Below are positions 28,462 to 45,143 of a stretch of 64,000 nt of DNA, in pieces. The notes beneath the pieces are model-generated. The model was not told the origin of the DNA. It made no database searches and saw nothing but the letters and a program-made list of their open reading frames with translations. Every line of letters begins with the position of its first letter. The first letter of the stretch is position 1. A program made the position numbers and the translations under genes. Source of the stretch: Urechis unicinctus (lineage: Eukaryota > Annelida > Polychaeta > Xenopneusta > Urechidae); the NCBI GenBank assembly GCA_034190875.2, contig CM067354.1, positions 46,879,537 to 46,943,536 of the forward strand, read 5' to 3'.

Positions 28462-31400
28462 CTTTGCGTCCCAAGAGTCGATTTCCCAGATTGGCTTCAA
28501 TATCTCCGTGCAAATGCATAACTGTTAATGCTCGTTCAGTTTAACCAGGACACCTTGCTTCTTTCAATTGACGCGTGCTAGCAACACATATTTTCAGCGA
28601 TTGTTATAATTAATGTTGACAATTGAGTCTAACGCAATTGACGAAAGCCATCAGCTATTAGCTTGTAAATCTAGTCGATCTGCTCGTACATATCATAATC
28701 GCAAAAGACTTTACAGAAGGGACTTGACGCTAACCGTACCATGGTATCGTGTGTCCTGGCATATTTCATATCTTGGCATTTCAGAAAGTCAGTTAAATGT
28801 TATCAACCCTGTCGTTGTTAATCTTCGGATATATATCTTAAGGCAGTTTTGTGAGTGAATGAATTCATGCACTGAGAGAGACGGTACAGCTCTCTAAGCT
28901 CATACGGATAGTTTGCATTGAAGTTACGCAGAGGGCAGTTTTGTATTCAGGCAGAATAATCATCACAGGACAAAATATGCCTCGCTCGTTGTATGAGTAT
29001 TGCCACGATGGACATGGTGACGGCATTAGGTTTTCCTTTACCACTGGTCTGGTGATTAACACATGTGGTGACAACCATATTAATTTAAAACTGTAGCGAT
29101 CACGTACAGCGCAACCGAGTAATTAAAACAAGTACTAGACATAAGCAGGATCCAGTTCCAGACTTTTATTTCTTATTCACTCCATGACTTGTATTTCTTT
29201 TGTTTAACGTATGGATATATAAACGCCGTGGTTCGATCGAACAAGACTTTACTTAACAATGCACCAATTCACCAATATATAATGGACATGAAAACGTGTG
29301 TCATGGTTCAGCATCGGCAAAAATTAGTTAAAAATCTTGTAAGCATCAACATGCTTTTACAGCCATGTTTCTCATCGCAACATTATGTAAAAACTGAATA
29401 TCGGGTTAACTATTTAATGTCGACTAAACTAATATATGGAGGACATTGATCCGCTCCTCTCATGACGGCCGAGTGGTGATTGTTAAACGTCTCATCAATG
29501 TGCTCCACTAGCATAGGAGAGGGTTAACCAATAAGTAAAGTAAAATGTGCCCAACATCGCTATTGGGACGAATTAAGAACTTTGAGATCGAAAGATCAAT
29601 GCTGGCGAGGAACACCCATGAGATTATTTAAGTGTGAATGGAAAACTATATCCCGAAGCTCAATAGATGATTACTTTGTTGATGCTGTTTACGAAGCGGA
29701 CATTTCAAATGGAAATGTTATCACTAAATATGGCTCCCAGAAATTTTTTGCTCGTAACCCTGTCGCTTGCAATGCAAATTCACGCAAGCATGGTGGGCAC
29801 AAACAACGTAACTTTGGTGATTACATTGCTATCATGGGAGCTGTGGAGACATCATAGCAAAGGGATATGTTTGTCTCACGACCCAATTAATTCCAGTGCT
29901 GGCAAAATTTACCTATAATAACAAACAACAAGGGCGCAATTATATGATGTACCTTCCAGTGAATATTCATACATTAGCATTGCCTGATATGAGTTTCCAA
30001 ATGACAGCATGCTCATTATCCCATGAAAACCACTGTGAGAGATCAACATTTACAGGCTGAAGATTGAACACACTTGTGTCATACCATTCGTGCATGACAG
30101 CGTCGTGTGGAATATATTGGTAAAAACAATGTGAGGGTATGATGATTTCCGAATGATATCTAAGCCACTGAACGTACCAACCAATTTTTGAAACGAAAAA
30201 AACACAAATCAGGCCCGTACCCAGAAATGGTCTATTAGTATGTTTCCTAATTGGGGGCATATCAGGGACTTTGGTTGAATCGCGTGATCAAACATATTAA
30301 TATGGGAATACAAGACGCTGAATATAGGATAACAGCGTGACTTTGAATTTTTTTACTGGAGTTTGATGCATTTCCAGATTGGAGTTTATAAAACACTGTT
30401 CTGGTGTTAATAAGGCATATGACGTCAGTTTCCCTCTGCGCCAACAGATGGTTCCGAGGTCTCCATCTGATATAGCCAGCGTGCCCTATCCACAATCCTC
30501 AGTGTGTGTAATGGAATACATTAAAATATTGTCAATGGCATCATCTACTGTATCCACCATGCTGCATACATTGGTGAAGTCTGTTCTCTTTGCCACGGCC
30601 AGGTTCGCGCAGTTTGAGGAACTGTGAAACGGTTAAGGCTGCTAAATCGTCGGTTGCTCCAGCCATGTTCCTATCGCCATCATAAGTTCGGTTATAATGA
30701 CTCAAAGTCGTATCTGCAATGACATAGGGGCACTCACTGACTGATAGCTACACGCGATGGTTGAGAAGGAGGTTTTTACACGAGGGGTTACAACGACCTA
30801 GGATGCGCAGCTAGCATTATCGTGATAAATAAACGCCCGATTAACAAATATCGAACATCAGGCAGATATGATAAGCAAGATTAAAGGCTATTTACCTCCA
30901 TGCCTAATGAATTTTGCATTAGCAAGAAAAAAGAAGAACGACCAACTCACAAGGTTTACGTAGGAAATTGCTTGAAAGCATTGCCCACCGGACGAGAAGA
31001 TGAAAGCTTCCTGTTCGATACTTAGTCAGCATACGCATTAACAAACCCGTTAGCAAAGCTGCGTCGAGCAACATCCGTGTGAGTAATTGGATTGCGCCTA
31101 ATCAGATTCTACTCTCTTTATGAATTGCTTCGCCTCAGCATGAGGAAATATATAAAAGCCCTCATTACGTTTACACTCAGCTTTTCAAAGGGTCCACAAA
31201 CAATGCATGCTGACCAATTGTATAGTAGGATTTATGTGGAACGTATAACCAAGCCTGTCTCTTGTTTAATATGAATAACACGTCCCACATAGACCACTAG
31301 AGCAATCTAATAGCAGAATATTTACCGCCATGAGGCGATGCAAATATTTAAAGGGGACGTGATAAATAAATAGAGTGCTCTATAACTACACGTTAATCTG

Positions 31401-32640
31401 GGTGACACCTTAGGCGGTCTATGTTCAGGTTAACCGCCGCTTGATATATCCGAACAGGTTCTTCAGCTATCGGCATCAGGTCGCCTGATGGGCATAGTCG
31501 GCAGTTTCTGCGAGTAACGTCACTAAAAAAATTATCTGGCAGAATTGTTAGTGTGAGATGAAACCTCATTAAAGTTGATGACACCTTGCTTATACAATTT
31601 GTGGGTGTTTGATGATTAGTAATAAGCGGGATATATGCAGGGTGCCATGACTTTCGTCAGTTATAATACATCTGCAATACTGAGCTCAAGCATGCCCAAA
31701 TAACTGCATCTTCTACATACCAATTGATGCATAGATTTATTTATGCTAAGAGTCAGACTCTGTATTATATTTATAACCATGCGCAATTCATATAGCAGTC
31801 ACTCACGCCGCTCTTTCATTAGTCACTCATGATTTTAAAGTATTGATCAGCTCATCAAAATACTAGATTTATTCGCATTTTGTCCAGAATACATGTCATT
31901 AAATGCAGCTTTTTCACATGCTTCGGCTTCAGTGCCTTACGTAGTGAATTATTCAAAGCTCCAATTTAAATGACCTTCTTGGTTTGTAAGGACACAGACT
32001 ACTGAATAGAAACAATGCTGTAGTGTTCATTATATATAGCTCCGTGAAAAATGTATTGAACAATCGGTAATGGATCTGCATCAACATTTGTGCCTATTCA
32101 AATGTGATTGATGATCAATACCTTAACATGATGGCGGCATTAAACAATTTACGTGAAATGGGGCAAATACCTTTGAAAGTATCTGCGGCCGCTGAATGGA
32201 TTACGTGAAATGTATGATAAACTATTAATACAAACCAATGATTACAATTTATCAGGCTACTTGTAAGTGCACGAATTAATTGCTAGCAAAATCATGTAAC
32301 TGCCCATACGATATTGCTACACGTGAAACAGTTGGTCGTTAAGTTTTGCTGTATTAACAAAAGTGATCATTCAATCCGCTGTCATTGCAGCTTAATTGGA
32401 TTGGATGAAACGACAACGACTACTTAGATAACCATATGACATCCCAAGGCAAATGCTAAATGATTTATCTTTATACATTTTAAATTCTCTCCTATACTGC
32501 ATGTTGCTGATGAGCATTCATTGACCGAGACGCATAGTGATCGGTTTTCATGTTACTGAATTCGGATTATATATTGATGAATCACTAAATATTGGATCCA
32601 TGCGCACGGATGGATGGTGTCCGAAAAGCCGCATCTTTTA
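28462..32640. other. Unique non-coding DNA downstream of the retrotransposon
   Basis: No gene recognised. The open frames at 28613-28858, 29189-29449 and 29582-29857 (the last starting at TTG) have no recognisable domain. Confidence 0.5.
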
Positions 32641-32677
32641 ATCATCATAATCATCATCATCATATCCATCGTCATCC
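32641..32677. repeat. Imperfect (ATC)n trinucleotide microsatellite
   Basis: About 12 ATC/CAT-type triplets in a row with a few substitutions. Confidence 0.85.
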
Positions 32678-32963
32678 CGATTACAAACTTGGAATCGTTA
32701 GTACCAACATTACGTGAAAACGGTTTGCCTCAGAAAAAAATATCGATAACAAAACAACGACATTTTATAGCAAGATAGATAATCAACATGTAATTGAGAT
32801 AATTATGCAGGTTATCCTTGGTAATACATATGTTTGCAAACTATTGGAATATATGCATTATATGGGCAGTACGATAATTATATTTCGCAAAAAATCACTC
32901 TTGTACTCATTTTTCTTCTCTGTTAGACCATGCCGTGGTCTTTCATTGAATACTTGCACGTGC

Positions 32964-35587
<2,624 letters not shown>

Positions 35588-35609
35588 ATATATATATATA
35601 TATATATAT
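35588..35609. repeat. Short (TA)n at the left edge of the macro-repeat array
   Basis: A 22-bp TA run sits precisely at the point where similarity to copies B and C begins (ACGTTTGTTATC at 35611). Copies B and C instead have about 580 and 560 bp of shared sequence there, so copy A is truncated at this microsatellite. Confidence 0.85.
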
Positions 35610-36282
35610 AACGTTTGTTATCATTGTTGCATAGACGATCATCGTGTGTAAGCTCCATCTAATTGCGGCATTTGTTTTTCAAGCAGGAAAGATGTTTTGG
35701 AAAAGCGATGATTTGATCGTAACTGCTTGAATGACATAGTAAACAGTATTCCTCTAAATGCAACGCCATGCTGCTGAGCTCCTTCCTCGAGCTCAATGTT
35801 TGATGGAGCTTACCTGCATACTGATGCGTCAACGTCAACTTGTGTAATATTCCCTAACCAAATATTAATCTAATATTGCAAATCAATTAATTTTCTCTTT
35901 TTGAAACTGGCACCACTTGAGTAGCGGCCAAGCTTTTGTCGGGGTATTTTATGGAAAATAAAGTGCGATAATTGATTGCCCTTTGGAGGATAATCGATAA
36001 CTGTGTATGATTCCTTATACAATGTAGTATTGATTTAGAAACAGCTAGTGAGCGAGACTAACGTCAATTGTGCCAATTGACCAGAGTGTGCCTTGGTTCA
36101 CATAGGCAAAGGCGATTGCACACCGTACGTGGTTGGCAAACATAATGCAAGAGTATGGGTTATCTATCAAATGCAGAAGACCGTGTTATTTTTTCACTAT
36201 ATGCAAACTCAGCTATGGGTATGTCCATTTTTTGTTATAAGGGAGTGCTGCAGGTAAATGTTTTTGATATTGTTTTCTGGTA

Positions 36283-36549
36283 ATGCAACGGCGAGTTATT
36301 AATTCAGTACACCTATGTGAAGCAAAAGCATATATCTGCAGGTGTTCGAATGATCTATACATTTGTAGTTATATCCTTTCTGTCGCGGTATATATCACAA
36401 CAAGTGATATTCAGGCTGCTTGGATAGCCACTCAGTGCAAGTTGACTTTTTGTTCCATCCATTCATTAGATGTTAATCAAACCACATGCATGCTTAAGGA
36501 GCCAAGCTTAGGCGCGAAAATTCGGAAAACTTGCGAGTGTATTGCATGA
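36283..36549 (+). other. 88-codon open frame, intact in A and C, broken in B
   Basis: An ATG-initiated frame in copy A, repeated at 56260-56526 in copy C with one amino-acid change (Arg to Gly near the end). In copy B the fourth codon is TAA and a later TGG is TAG, so it is broken twice. It is Cys-rich without a recognisable pattern. Loss in one copy and lack of family resemblance argue against a real gene. Confidence 0.15.
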
Positions 36550-38778
36550 TGTGATGGGATGTTCTATCCAACTTGAACAAGGCGCTTGCCTGAGCCTATT
36601 ATATGTAGAATGAATAAATGTGCGTACAGTTTTTGGAACATTTTATGAACCTCCCTGCGTACACAATGGTATATATAACCAGAATCATCATATCAACTGG
36701 GAGTAACGTTGTTTAAAATTCAAGACTGATTCGATACTGTTCAATTGTATATAGTACGTTGACTAATCTTCGATGTCCTGTTTATTTACTGTGCCGCACG
36801 CCACATTATCGGGTAATTATATATCATTTGTAGAAATTTATCTAAGCACAGATGCCGATGCAATGAACCTTTTCTGCACATGATACATATGGAAGAAGCC
36901 ACCAGGTTGACTATTTTTGTGAATCATTAGCCTTTTGCAAGGAAATGTGCATTTATAATGATACTGATAAGAGGCGATATATAAAGGGTGTGTAACATAG
37001 CTACACACCGTGCGATTTCCACGCTAATCCAATACCGAAATGTTGAAATTAGTTGCTTAAGCTGATGTCCACTCATCAATAGCTGACCTGCAGGATCGTA
37101 GTGATACAACGTTGCTATAATGCATTCGTGACAACCGCTCCTCTGCAAAACAATTGCGCAATTCACTGCTTATTGCTCATCAACGGTAATGGCGTGTCGC
37201 TGCAAACGGTTCATGTTTGGCCAAAGTGGGCAACTGATACACCATTGCTGGTTGGAAACCATTTTGGGTTAGAGATGCGTATCTAGAGTTTGAGATTGGT
37301 CCAATGTTTCCAGTGCTGAGTAGTTCTTCGAAGATGACAGCTGCACGTATTTTGACATCTTTGATCTTTTGAGTAATTGCAGTCCGTTGCTATAGTGTCA
37401 AGCCGGTTACTTCCTATATCACCACCCACCACCTCCCTTCTCACTTTGGAATATTTACTCAAGTCTCATTAATCATATATACGTAGTTCGATCATCTTAA
37501 ACACAACCTATAGGATAGTTATGATCTCCAATATGTATTGAGCACCTGTCTATTGTACCGTACATCAACAAAGTCGTGTATTTGCCACAAGGCGCATCTC
37601 ATTTATGTATCATTGCAATGTATTCATGGCAATCTATTACACGCCTTATAATCAAGTCACTGAAGAAATCAATCAGATAGTTCAGTGTCGATTGACATAC
37701 AACCTGCCCCTAGAGCTGCATCGTGTATGCCAGTTATTAACTAGATATGTTTTATATTCCAACTTTCTGGAAATCCATTACTTTCGTTGTGCAACGCGCC
37801 ATCAGCATCGTATATTGGTGACCTTTCCTTAACCGAGGAAGTTTGGCTACACACTGAGACTGGTTGCAACACATTTTTCGTTCTTTTCAGTCTTAAGGCA
37901 TCAGCAACTTAAGACGAAGGTGTGCGCTTGACAATAAGTGGCATGATTAAGAACACAAACGAGGCTGACTGGATCACCAAGTGATTCTCAGAACAGCGTA
38001 AATGCCACTCTTAGCAGTGTTACTTACTTGACTGCCATTCATACACCTTGTTGCAAGAGGACAGTTTGATGGAAGAAATATATGTAAATATGAAGTGAAG
38101 TGAGCTTGATATGGCAATATCTGAGCGATAATTTGTATAAATGTATGTTCTTGTATTTTCAACTTTTGGCCATATATACGGAAAATTCTGAGAAACTCAT
38201 ACCGTCTACGCATGGGGCAGCGCAACACGCCGTAACTGCATGTACGGATGACCAATCAGAATAAAGTTGTGCTAGTTCAAAGTATTGCGTTTAGCACCCT
38301 GTGCAAATAATAAATACCCTAGGTGCGTATAACACGCCTGCATCTATCTGTGCATCGTAGTGACGATGTGTTCCCCCCATTACTTACACATGAAATTCTG
38401 GTTGCACATGATATTCAAATTGTATTTCCCAATTACTAAGTTTCGTTACATTCGATATGTTTTCTAGATCAGTTGACACGTACTATGTCGTATTTATCAA
38501 ACAAATTCGTTGGCCAATTGACTACTCAGCCACAAAAAAAACAAATGTTTCAAGGTTTGATATGTTGGGAGCTACCCGAAATATGAGCTGTGTTAACAGA
38601 TAAGCATTGATTGTGCATAATGAATGAAAACTGAAACATGCGAAGGAATTATGCTTGGAATTGTTGTCTGTCTATAACGTCCCTCATTTATTTTGCTGTC
38701 GTATAAACTTCGATTATTGCGTCCACGGCCACGGCATCGACATGGTCTGGGATCAGATATCGTTTACAAGTCGGATAT

Positions 38779-39018
38779 TCAGATGACATCAAGGCCAGGT
38801 GATTTACATTTACCTCTCTCTATAGCAATCAATTCTGCCTCAGCGAGCTCAACATAAACTGCGAATGACGTGTTAGTATCCTGACGATGGATCTCCCAGC
38901 GAATATATGTCTCACTGCTGACAGGTATAATGCTGAGAAAATAACGATTCACTTCGCTACAGAGTCCAACGAATCTGATCGATGCATTTTTAATAGTTGA
39001 AAGTAACTTGCTACTCAT
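38779..39018 (-). other. Minus-strand open frame downstream of the HARBI1-like relic
   Basis: A frame beginning MSSKLLSTI and containing RWEIHRQDTNTSFAVYVELA is open for 79 codons in A. In B (48800-49123) it is open for 107 codons and ends IIEVYTTAK. In C it is interrupted by an insertion near 58921. It sits 170 bp past the transposase relic on the same strand. It may be a relic of a second element-encoded protein, but I do not recognise it. Confidence 0.2.
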
Positions 39019-39187
39019 ATATCTGGCGTTTTATTGAGTTTCGTCTTTGTCCAACGGGCGAAAACCATTCTGAAACAATCGATGCTGGTGAGCGTCATTT
39101 GTCAATGTAACCATGTATATTCGATATAAAGATGCCATCAAGTACTCTTGTGATCTATTTGTCTTGTACGTTTTAGACCTTACAAGT

Positions 39188-39698
39188 TTATAACGAACTG
39201 TTCAATACCAACTGTTGTATGTTCAAATACAAACGCGCTATATGGTCGATGATATGGTCGTTGTTATACGTATTGTACCTAGGCATGCGACCTAACACCC
39301 CGTTAACACACTGCTTACGACCGAGTTGCGCGTTGATCTCCATCACTCGCCATCTGTCTCCATCGATATCAGAGAGGTGAGTGTATGGAACTGTTCTAAA
39401 TCCTCGCAAAGGTTTTACGACCATTGAAAAAACATAATCGGTATCCTAATCGATCTTAATAAGCTCGCGCAAGTCTTAACTCGGTATCACAGGTCGTAAT
39501 GCGCTCGGTTTGAGGCTGCTATAATGATCGCATTCTTTAGAAACTTCTCTACGCCGGTTTGTGCCGTGTTTTCCATCCAGAGCACGAATGGCAAAAGGCA
39601 CTTGCCACCTCCTCTCCAACTCTGTGGCGACCTTCTTCTGGTGTAGTTGGTGTCTTGAAGTCTTCATCCCTGTAGGCATTGATAATGGCCTGGCACAT
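39188..39698 (-). pseudogene. HARBI1-like (PIF/Harbinger) transposase relic, copy A
   Basis: The intact family protein is a DDE nuclease that moves PIF/Harbinger DNA transposons. Reading leftwards from 39698, one frame gives CQAIINAYRDEDFKTPTTPEE, the usual block before the DDE domain. It then shifts to the frame of 39679-39476 with VATELERRWQVPF and AIRALDGKH, the family signature carrying the first catalytic Asp. After stops, 39424-39188 gives MVVKPLRGF and GDRWRVMEI, resembling the 'LLKPYPG' and 'RWRV' blocks near the C-terminus. The segment carrying the second Asp and the region around the Glu are missing or unrecognisable. It is about 170 codons against about 350 for the family. N-terminal sequence may extend to about 40113 but I cannot align it. 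Host-domesticated HARBI1 is unlikely because of the frameshift and deletions. Confidence 0.7.
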
Positions 39699-40123
39699 GT
39701 TAAATCTGGTCTTCTTTCTTGATCAAAAGGGTCAAGAGTACATAATCCATGTCAGGGTCCATGTCGTCTATTATGTGGCATATGGATAACTGCTATGATC
39801 GCCAACGGTCGCATTAATTTATATGCGTGGCTGATGGTCAGTTCGCCCGTGTCACCTAAACTCCCATTTAAAGTCTTGAACAGGTTGCTTAAGTTGCAAT
39901 GAAGTCTAAAAAATACTCATACTAATCCTAATGGGGTTGCAACTCAATCGCATACACACACAGCGATCGCTGACGGTCGAAACGCTCGCCATCGGGCTCG
40001 TGCAGCACTCTCAATGCGGTAGCAAGTCGATCTCTATCGTTGCATAGGGCACTCAACTCGGTCGCTGCTGACCCGCTAATTAAGCGCCTGTAGACTCGTA
40101 AACTAGACGTCATTGAGACCCGA

Positions 40124-40378
40124 TTGGCAAAACTTCCAATAGGTTTTGGAGTGTGCAGTAATAGTGTGCATGTATTGGCAGACGAATTTGTACCGATGTG
40201 TCATATTTACCCTGATTGCTGTACAGCCACTATGAAGCAGTACGTGTTGCAACATATGCGTAATTCGGTATCCACACTAGACATGGTATCAAAACAACAT
40301 ATTGTAAAATCCGAAACCAAACGCACATATAACAAGATGGGTCTAGCTTTTCTTGACGATATTCCGTTCATTACATGA
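40124..40378 (+). other. 84-codon open frame present in all three copies
   Basis: The same-length frame occurs at 40124-40378, 50230-50484 and 60094-60348, ending LAFLDDIPFIT in A and B. The apparent start is TTG, and a stop lies just upstream. Among the three copies I count six amino-acid differences (for example Tyr/His, Cys/Ser, Pro/Leu, Ser/Phe). Nearly every base change alters the protein, which suggests no purifying selection. It lies head-to-head with the HARBI1-like strand. No family recognised. Confidence 0.2.
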
Positions 40379-42193
40379 TGTACATAACTTTGTATAGAAT
40401 AGCACCGGCACATGTATTGAAACACTTAAGCACATATCAATGCCGTATATTATTGTCAGACCTGCCTACAGAGCATATAAATGCCCAAATTATAGGTGAT
40501 CTAACTGGCCAGTTGTAAGGACCTGTTTTTAATACACATAATGATGGGGAGGGAGTCTGTATTGTTGAAGATGGTCATGTATAATCATGTATAAGCGATC
40601 CTGGTGAGAATCACTGGTCAGTAGTTCGCTAGAGTATTGGTCTCGGATGCCTTCAGCCCATGGATGCATATTTCCAAGCGACGGCAAATAATACCGAGCG
40701 TGTAAGTAAAACCTTTAATAGCTCAGCTGAAGAATATATTTTAGCCATGTATTTTACAGAGGTATCGACCATATATCAACATTTACTTTGGGGGTACGTT
40801 TAGATGTTACGACAATAAATTTATAACATTACCGTTCTAAATGCTCGCACAAACAAACCCATGCCCACATGTCGTGGCAACCCAGGATTTATCTAAAACT
40901 TATAAAAGACGCAAAGACAACAGCGTGGTGCACTGGAGGCGTGTTTACACATATTGTCGCCGATAGGTCGTTCTGACGTAGTGTAGGGTATGCGCTGGTA
41001 GCGTAGCGCTGTTGGGTAGGTGTAGAGGGCTGGAACATGGCAAAAATCAAAGCCACCGCAAAATGTTTAGGTTTTCAATCAATGTTTCATTATCATGCCA
41101 TAGTTCATGTACATAAATTGTATGACACTAACCACCTCAGCAAAATGTGATTATGGATGCAATACCAGCATTATATGAAGGCAAACAGCAATCCGATTAC
41201 CGACCACAAATATATGTTCTCACCATCGTAAGCAGCTCCTAGAGAATGAGAGAGAACTTATCACCACATAGGCAGATCAAGATCAAATTATTATTACTGT
41301 ACTCGCGCAGGACACACGGAATAGCATAATGCTAAATTAAGTTCGCGATAATAATAGTTACATTCGATTTGGAAACAAACTAAAAGACTGCAGCTTATGA
41401 TAAAGTGCTATCACATAAATGTCGATGCCTTCGATTACTTTACTGCTTTTGAGAAGTAAATCCATATGAGATACCTAAAATGCATTCCCGAGTCGACCTC
41501 AAATGCATTCCAGATATCAGCGTGTGGTGCATTGAGCAAAGCATGTAATTTAAAGCAAAAAGAACCGTTCATTCTTACAGAAATAGTTTTTTATCTTCAA
41601 ATAATTGCTAAAATATGCGGTCTGTGGATCCAACTCATTGTTCCATGATTGCCATGCTTGGTGCTGCGTTACAAAGCAACAGGCCATCAAAGGCGTCGTG
41701 CCGCCACCCGACACGATGCGTTTGCAGTAAAATAAATGAATATTGCGTGGAGTTTTGGTGTCAATCTGAAAACTCTAACAGCCTGGTGTTTCGTATATGT
41801 TTTACATATATGTGGCGACGTTTCAATCATTGCATCTTGAAACTTGCATGGTAAATAGAAGCCCTGGTACGTTATATTTGATTTTATTTCTTGGTCAATT
41901 ATCTTATAATTGCAAATGATGTTTACTACTCTGCAATGCAACAAAGCAAATATATCGTGGAGATGTCTATATTTTCTATATTATTGTTGTAGACTATCCA
42001 ATATAATAAATGGATATTTGTCCTTACACTCGCCATTTAGTAATGCAATGGGATATGGGTTCTTGCACAAGCTACATATATAATAAACATGTGAGTACAA
42101 TAGCCATGTTTGATTTCAGCTGTAGTTACTGTGCTAAATCGTTGCTTATCATTCCTTAAAGCTTTGAGCAAAAGACAGCAGTACCATAAGAAC

Positions 42194-43161
42194 TTAAAGA
42201 CATGGTCAATGCGATTTTCAACCAGGGAAGACCAATATATGCTCAAAACGTTAGCCATATGGTTGTCGGTATCATCTTTGCTGTGTCAATGTCTTCCACG
42301 AAATCATTAAGCACACAGTGAACCCGAATACTTGCATGACACAATATAATCTTAAAGTTTGCTCGACAAAAACAAATGATTCCAATAAATTTTCGATTTG
42401 TATGTATTGCGAACATTGGCTAAATTGTAGCATCGAGTAAATATACAGTACAAAACACTCCAATGTACACCTATCTGTCTTGGTGACTTGTTGCACTTAC
42501 ACTCGCACCTGACGCCTGGAATTCAGCATATCAAAACAAAACAGTAACATTGCTTACATTGACTATATAATACTCGGCAGGATTTACCACGGCCGGTATG
42601 GGAACCGAGATCAGTCGCAAAATAAATGCAATGATATGATAGTTTCACAACCAGACATCATTTGGGTGGTATAATTCGAAAGTGTACAAAAAGCACAAAC
42701 GTTCCACAGAAGACAAAATCAGCAAACCCCCCTATAGGCTCTTTTTATACTTATAACATTTCATGAGATAAGACCACACGCTCGGATGTATGCCACACAG
42801 ATGAGACAATTTTTATCCTTACAAAACCGCAAATTTCGTGTCAATATGAAATAATATGGTTTTGCCCTGCTGATAATTATCGTGACCGGAGATCAATGAT
42901 TGTAGGTGTAATTGCTCTATTAAACACCAGTTAAACAGGTTTACAGAAAACTGATTTTCTTGTTTGCAGCTCACCTTTTGGCGAGTTTTATGTGTCCTGG
43001 CCGTTATTTATTTTAACAACGTGGCAACGCAGACAGATATCGTATTCTTATGAGAAAGTGTATTTGTACCTGGAGTGCTTGATGCGCATAAAATGCTTTC
43101 TCATTCCTTTGATCAATCAATATTCTATCCTTTTCGGTAACACCTTCGAAGATGCCGACAC
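42194..43161. repeat. 968-bp segment retained only in copy A at this position
   Basis: In B and C the left flank (...CCATAAGAAC) joins directly to the right flank (TACTGAGTGCACC) at 52280/52281 and 62182/62183. Part of this segment (42456-42840) is found elsewhere in copy B, so it is ancestral to the unit and was deleted in B and C rather than inserted in A. No transposon ends are visible. Confidence 0.88.
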
Positions 43162-43257
43162 TACTGAGTGCACCAAATTCTCGGGCTATTATTTACTACC
43201 ATTGAGGTGCTTTGGTCCAACGTTCTACAATCGGAAACCATGATAACGCTTACATGA

Positions 43258-43276
43258 ACTAATTAATTAATTAATT
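43258..43276. repeat. Short (AATT)n run
   Basis: Four to five AATT units in A. In B and C one unit is changed to AATA at the same place, a marker shared by B and C. Confidence 0.8.
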
Positions 43277-43740
43277 GTGGTGCTGTCGATTTCCCGGAGC
43301 CGTTAAATTTTATACAAAAGTAAGATTTAATGACCCTTACATTCTGTCTGGTGTACAACTGCTATTTATCGGATACCAGCAGTCGGGTAAGTACGTGATG
43401 CTTTTACCAATAAGAACGAATGAAAAATGAGAAAATCAATAATCTGCAAATTTTTACACGGGCTAGTAAATTGGCTTAAAGCACAGATGTGTGGCATCTA
43501 AGTGTACTCGACTGGAAGTACACAAAATATATCAGCTGATTTTAATAATTTGGTGAGCAGCTGAACCCGAATCAGCAGCGTATTCTATTCGGCGATCATC
43601 ATGTTGCTGCGCGTGTTGCCAAATGGTTCAATTACAATGACAGCTTACAATTGAAAGCAAACGAGTCGCTGCAGTTGCATCACACAGATGGGAGTGATTG
43701 AACCCCACGTTCATTATAAGACTTAATTACTGTCACGCTA

Positions 43741-44826
43741 AGTATATATAAAACAAATGCATACATATATCTTTACATATATATATATATACATATATAT
43801 ATATATTTATGTATATATGTATATTTATACATATATATATACATATATACATAAATAAATATATACATATATAAATATATATATGCATATATATATACAT
43901 ATATATATATGTATAAATATAAATGTATATTATATTAATATATAGATATATTTACACAAACACACACAAACACACATATATATATACATATGCATATTTA
44001 TATATATATACATATAGATATATATATGTATATATACTTATATATATATATTTATATAAGTATAAATATATATGTTAATTTATATATATATATATAGATT
44101 TATATTTATATATATGTATATATATACATGTATATATATATGCATATATATATATACATATATATATAAATATATATGTATGCATATATATGTGCGTGTG
44201 TGTAAATATATATATTTATAAATATAAATAAGTATATATAAATAGACATATATATACATATATGTATGTATATATATATATATTTATATATGCATATGTA
44301 TATATATATATATATATATGTTTAGAGATATATATGAATATATACATATTTATACATAGTTATCTATATATATATACATGTATATATGCATATATTTATA
44401 TATATATGTGTATATATATATAAAATATATATAATTATAAATTCATATACATGAATATATATATGTGTGCATGGATTTATATATATATTCATATAAACAA
44501 AAAGATAAAAATAGAGCTCAAGGATGGCCAAGGTAAAAATATTTATATATATATTTATATATATATATAGTCATATGTATATATTTATGTATGTATATAT
44601 ATATACGTTTATAAACAAGAATACTTATATATACATATATTTACATATATATATATTTGTGTAAGTATATATATATATACATATATGTAGATATTATAGA
44701 TATATATATATATATAAATATATATGTGCGCATATATATATTTATATATATATAAAACATATATATATACATATATATATATATATAGATTTATATATAT
44801 AAATATGTATATATGTATATACATAT

Positions 44827-44877
<51 letters not shown>

Positions 44878-45143
44878 TATATCTAGGTATAGAGATATAT
44901 ATATTTTTATATATATATCTATATATATATACATATATATACATATATATATATAAAATAGATATATATATATATATATATATATACATAATTATATACA
45001 TATATATATATTAAAATATTTATATATGTATATATATATATATATATATAGATATATATATATACATATATAAATATATATATATATATAAATATATATA
45101 TATATATTTAATATGTATTTATATTTTTATAAATATATATATA
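43741..45143. repeat. Long TA/TATATACA-type tract of copy A
   Basis: About 1.4 kb almost entirely of TATATA, TATACA, TATATG and TAAATA steps. It includes a CACACAAACACACA patch (about 43955-43975) and a non-repetitive island at 44491-44537. Opposing open frames of 96-130 codons are Tyr/Ile repeat artefacts. Confidence 0.95.
44491..44537 (+). repeat. Conserved island inside the TA tract
   Basis: A non-TA stretch containing AGCTCAAGGATGGCCAAGGT is kept in all three tracts (also about 54308-54352 in B, with small changes, and 63531-63578 in C). It shows that the TA tracts are part of the unit and were duplicated with it. Confidence 0.85.

Larger units (their letters stand above)
35610..45143 (+). 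repeat. Macro-repeat copy A (5'-truncated)
   Basis: The first of three direct copies. The landmark ACGTTTGTTATCATTG is at 35611 here, 45725 in B and 55589 in C, giving spacings of 10,114 and 9,864 bp. Similarity runs through about 8.1 kb of complex sequence and then into a long TA-type tract (43741-45143). A lacks the first ~580 bp found in B. It is the only copy with the 968-bp segment 42194-43161 in place. No intact gene is present; a HARBI1-like relic lies at 39.2-39.7 kb. Confidence 0.95.

Noticed and set aside
29221..29250. GGTTCGATCG as a tRNA B-box
   Set aside because: No matching A-box, acceptor stem or cloverleaf could be drawn around it.
44609..45014. Overlapping 96- and 130-codon frames in the TA tract
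   Set aside because: Dipeptide-like Tyr/Ile content from TA repeats on both strands.
43741..45143. TA tract as a CRISPR-like or regularly spaced array
   Set aside because: Simple-sequence repeat without constant repeat units and unique spacers.
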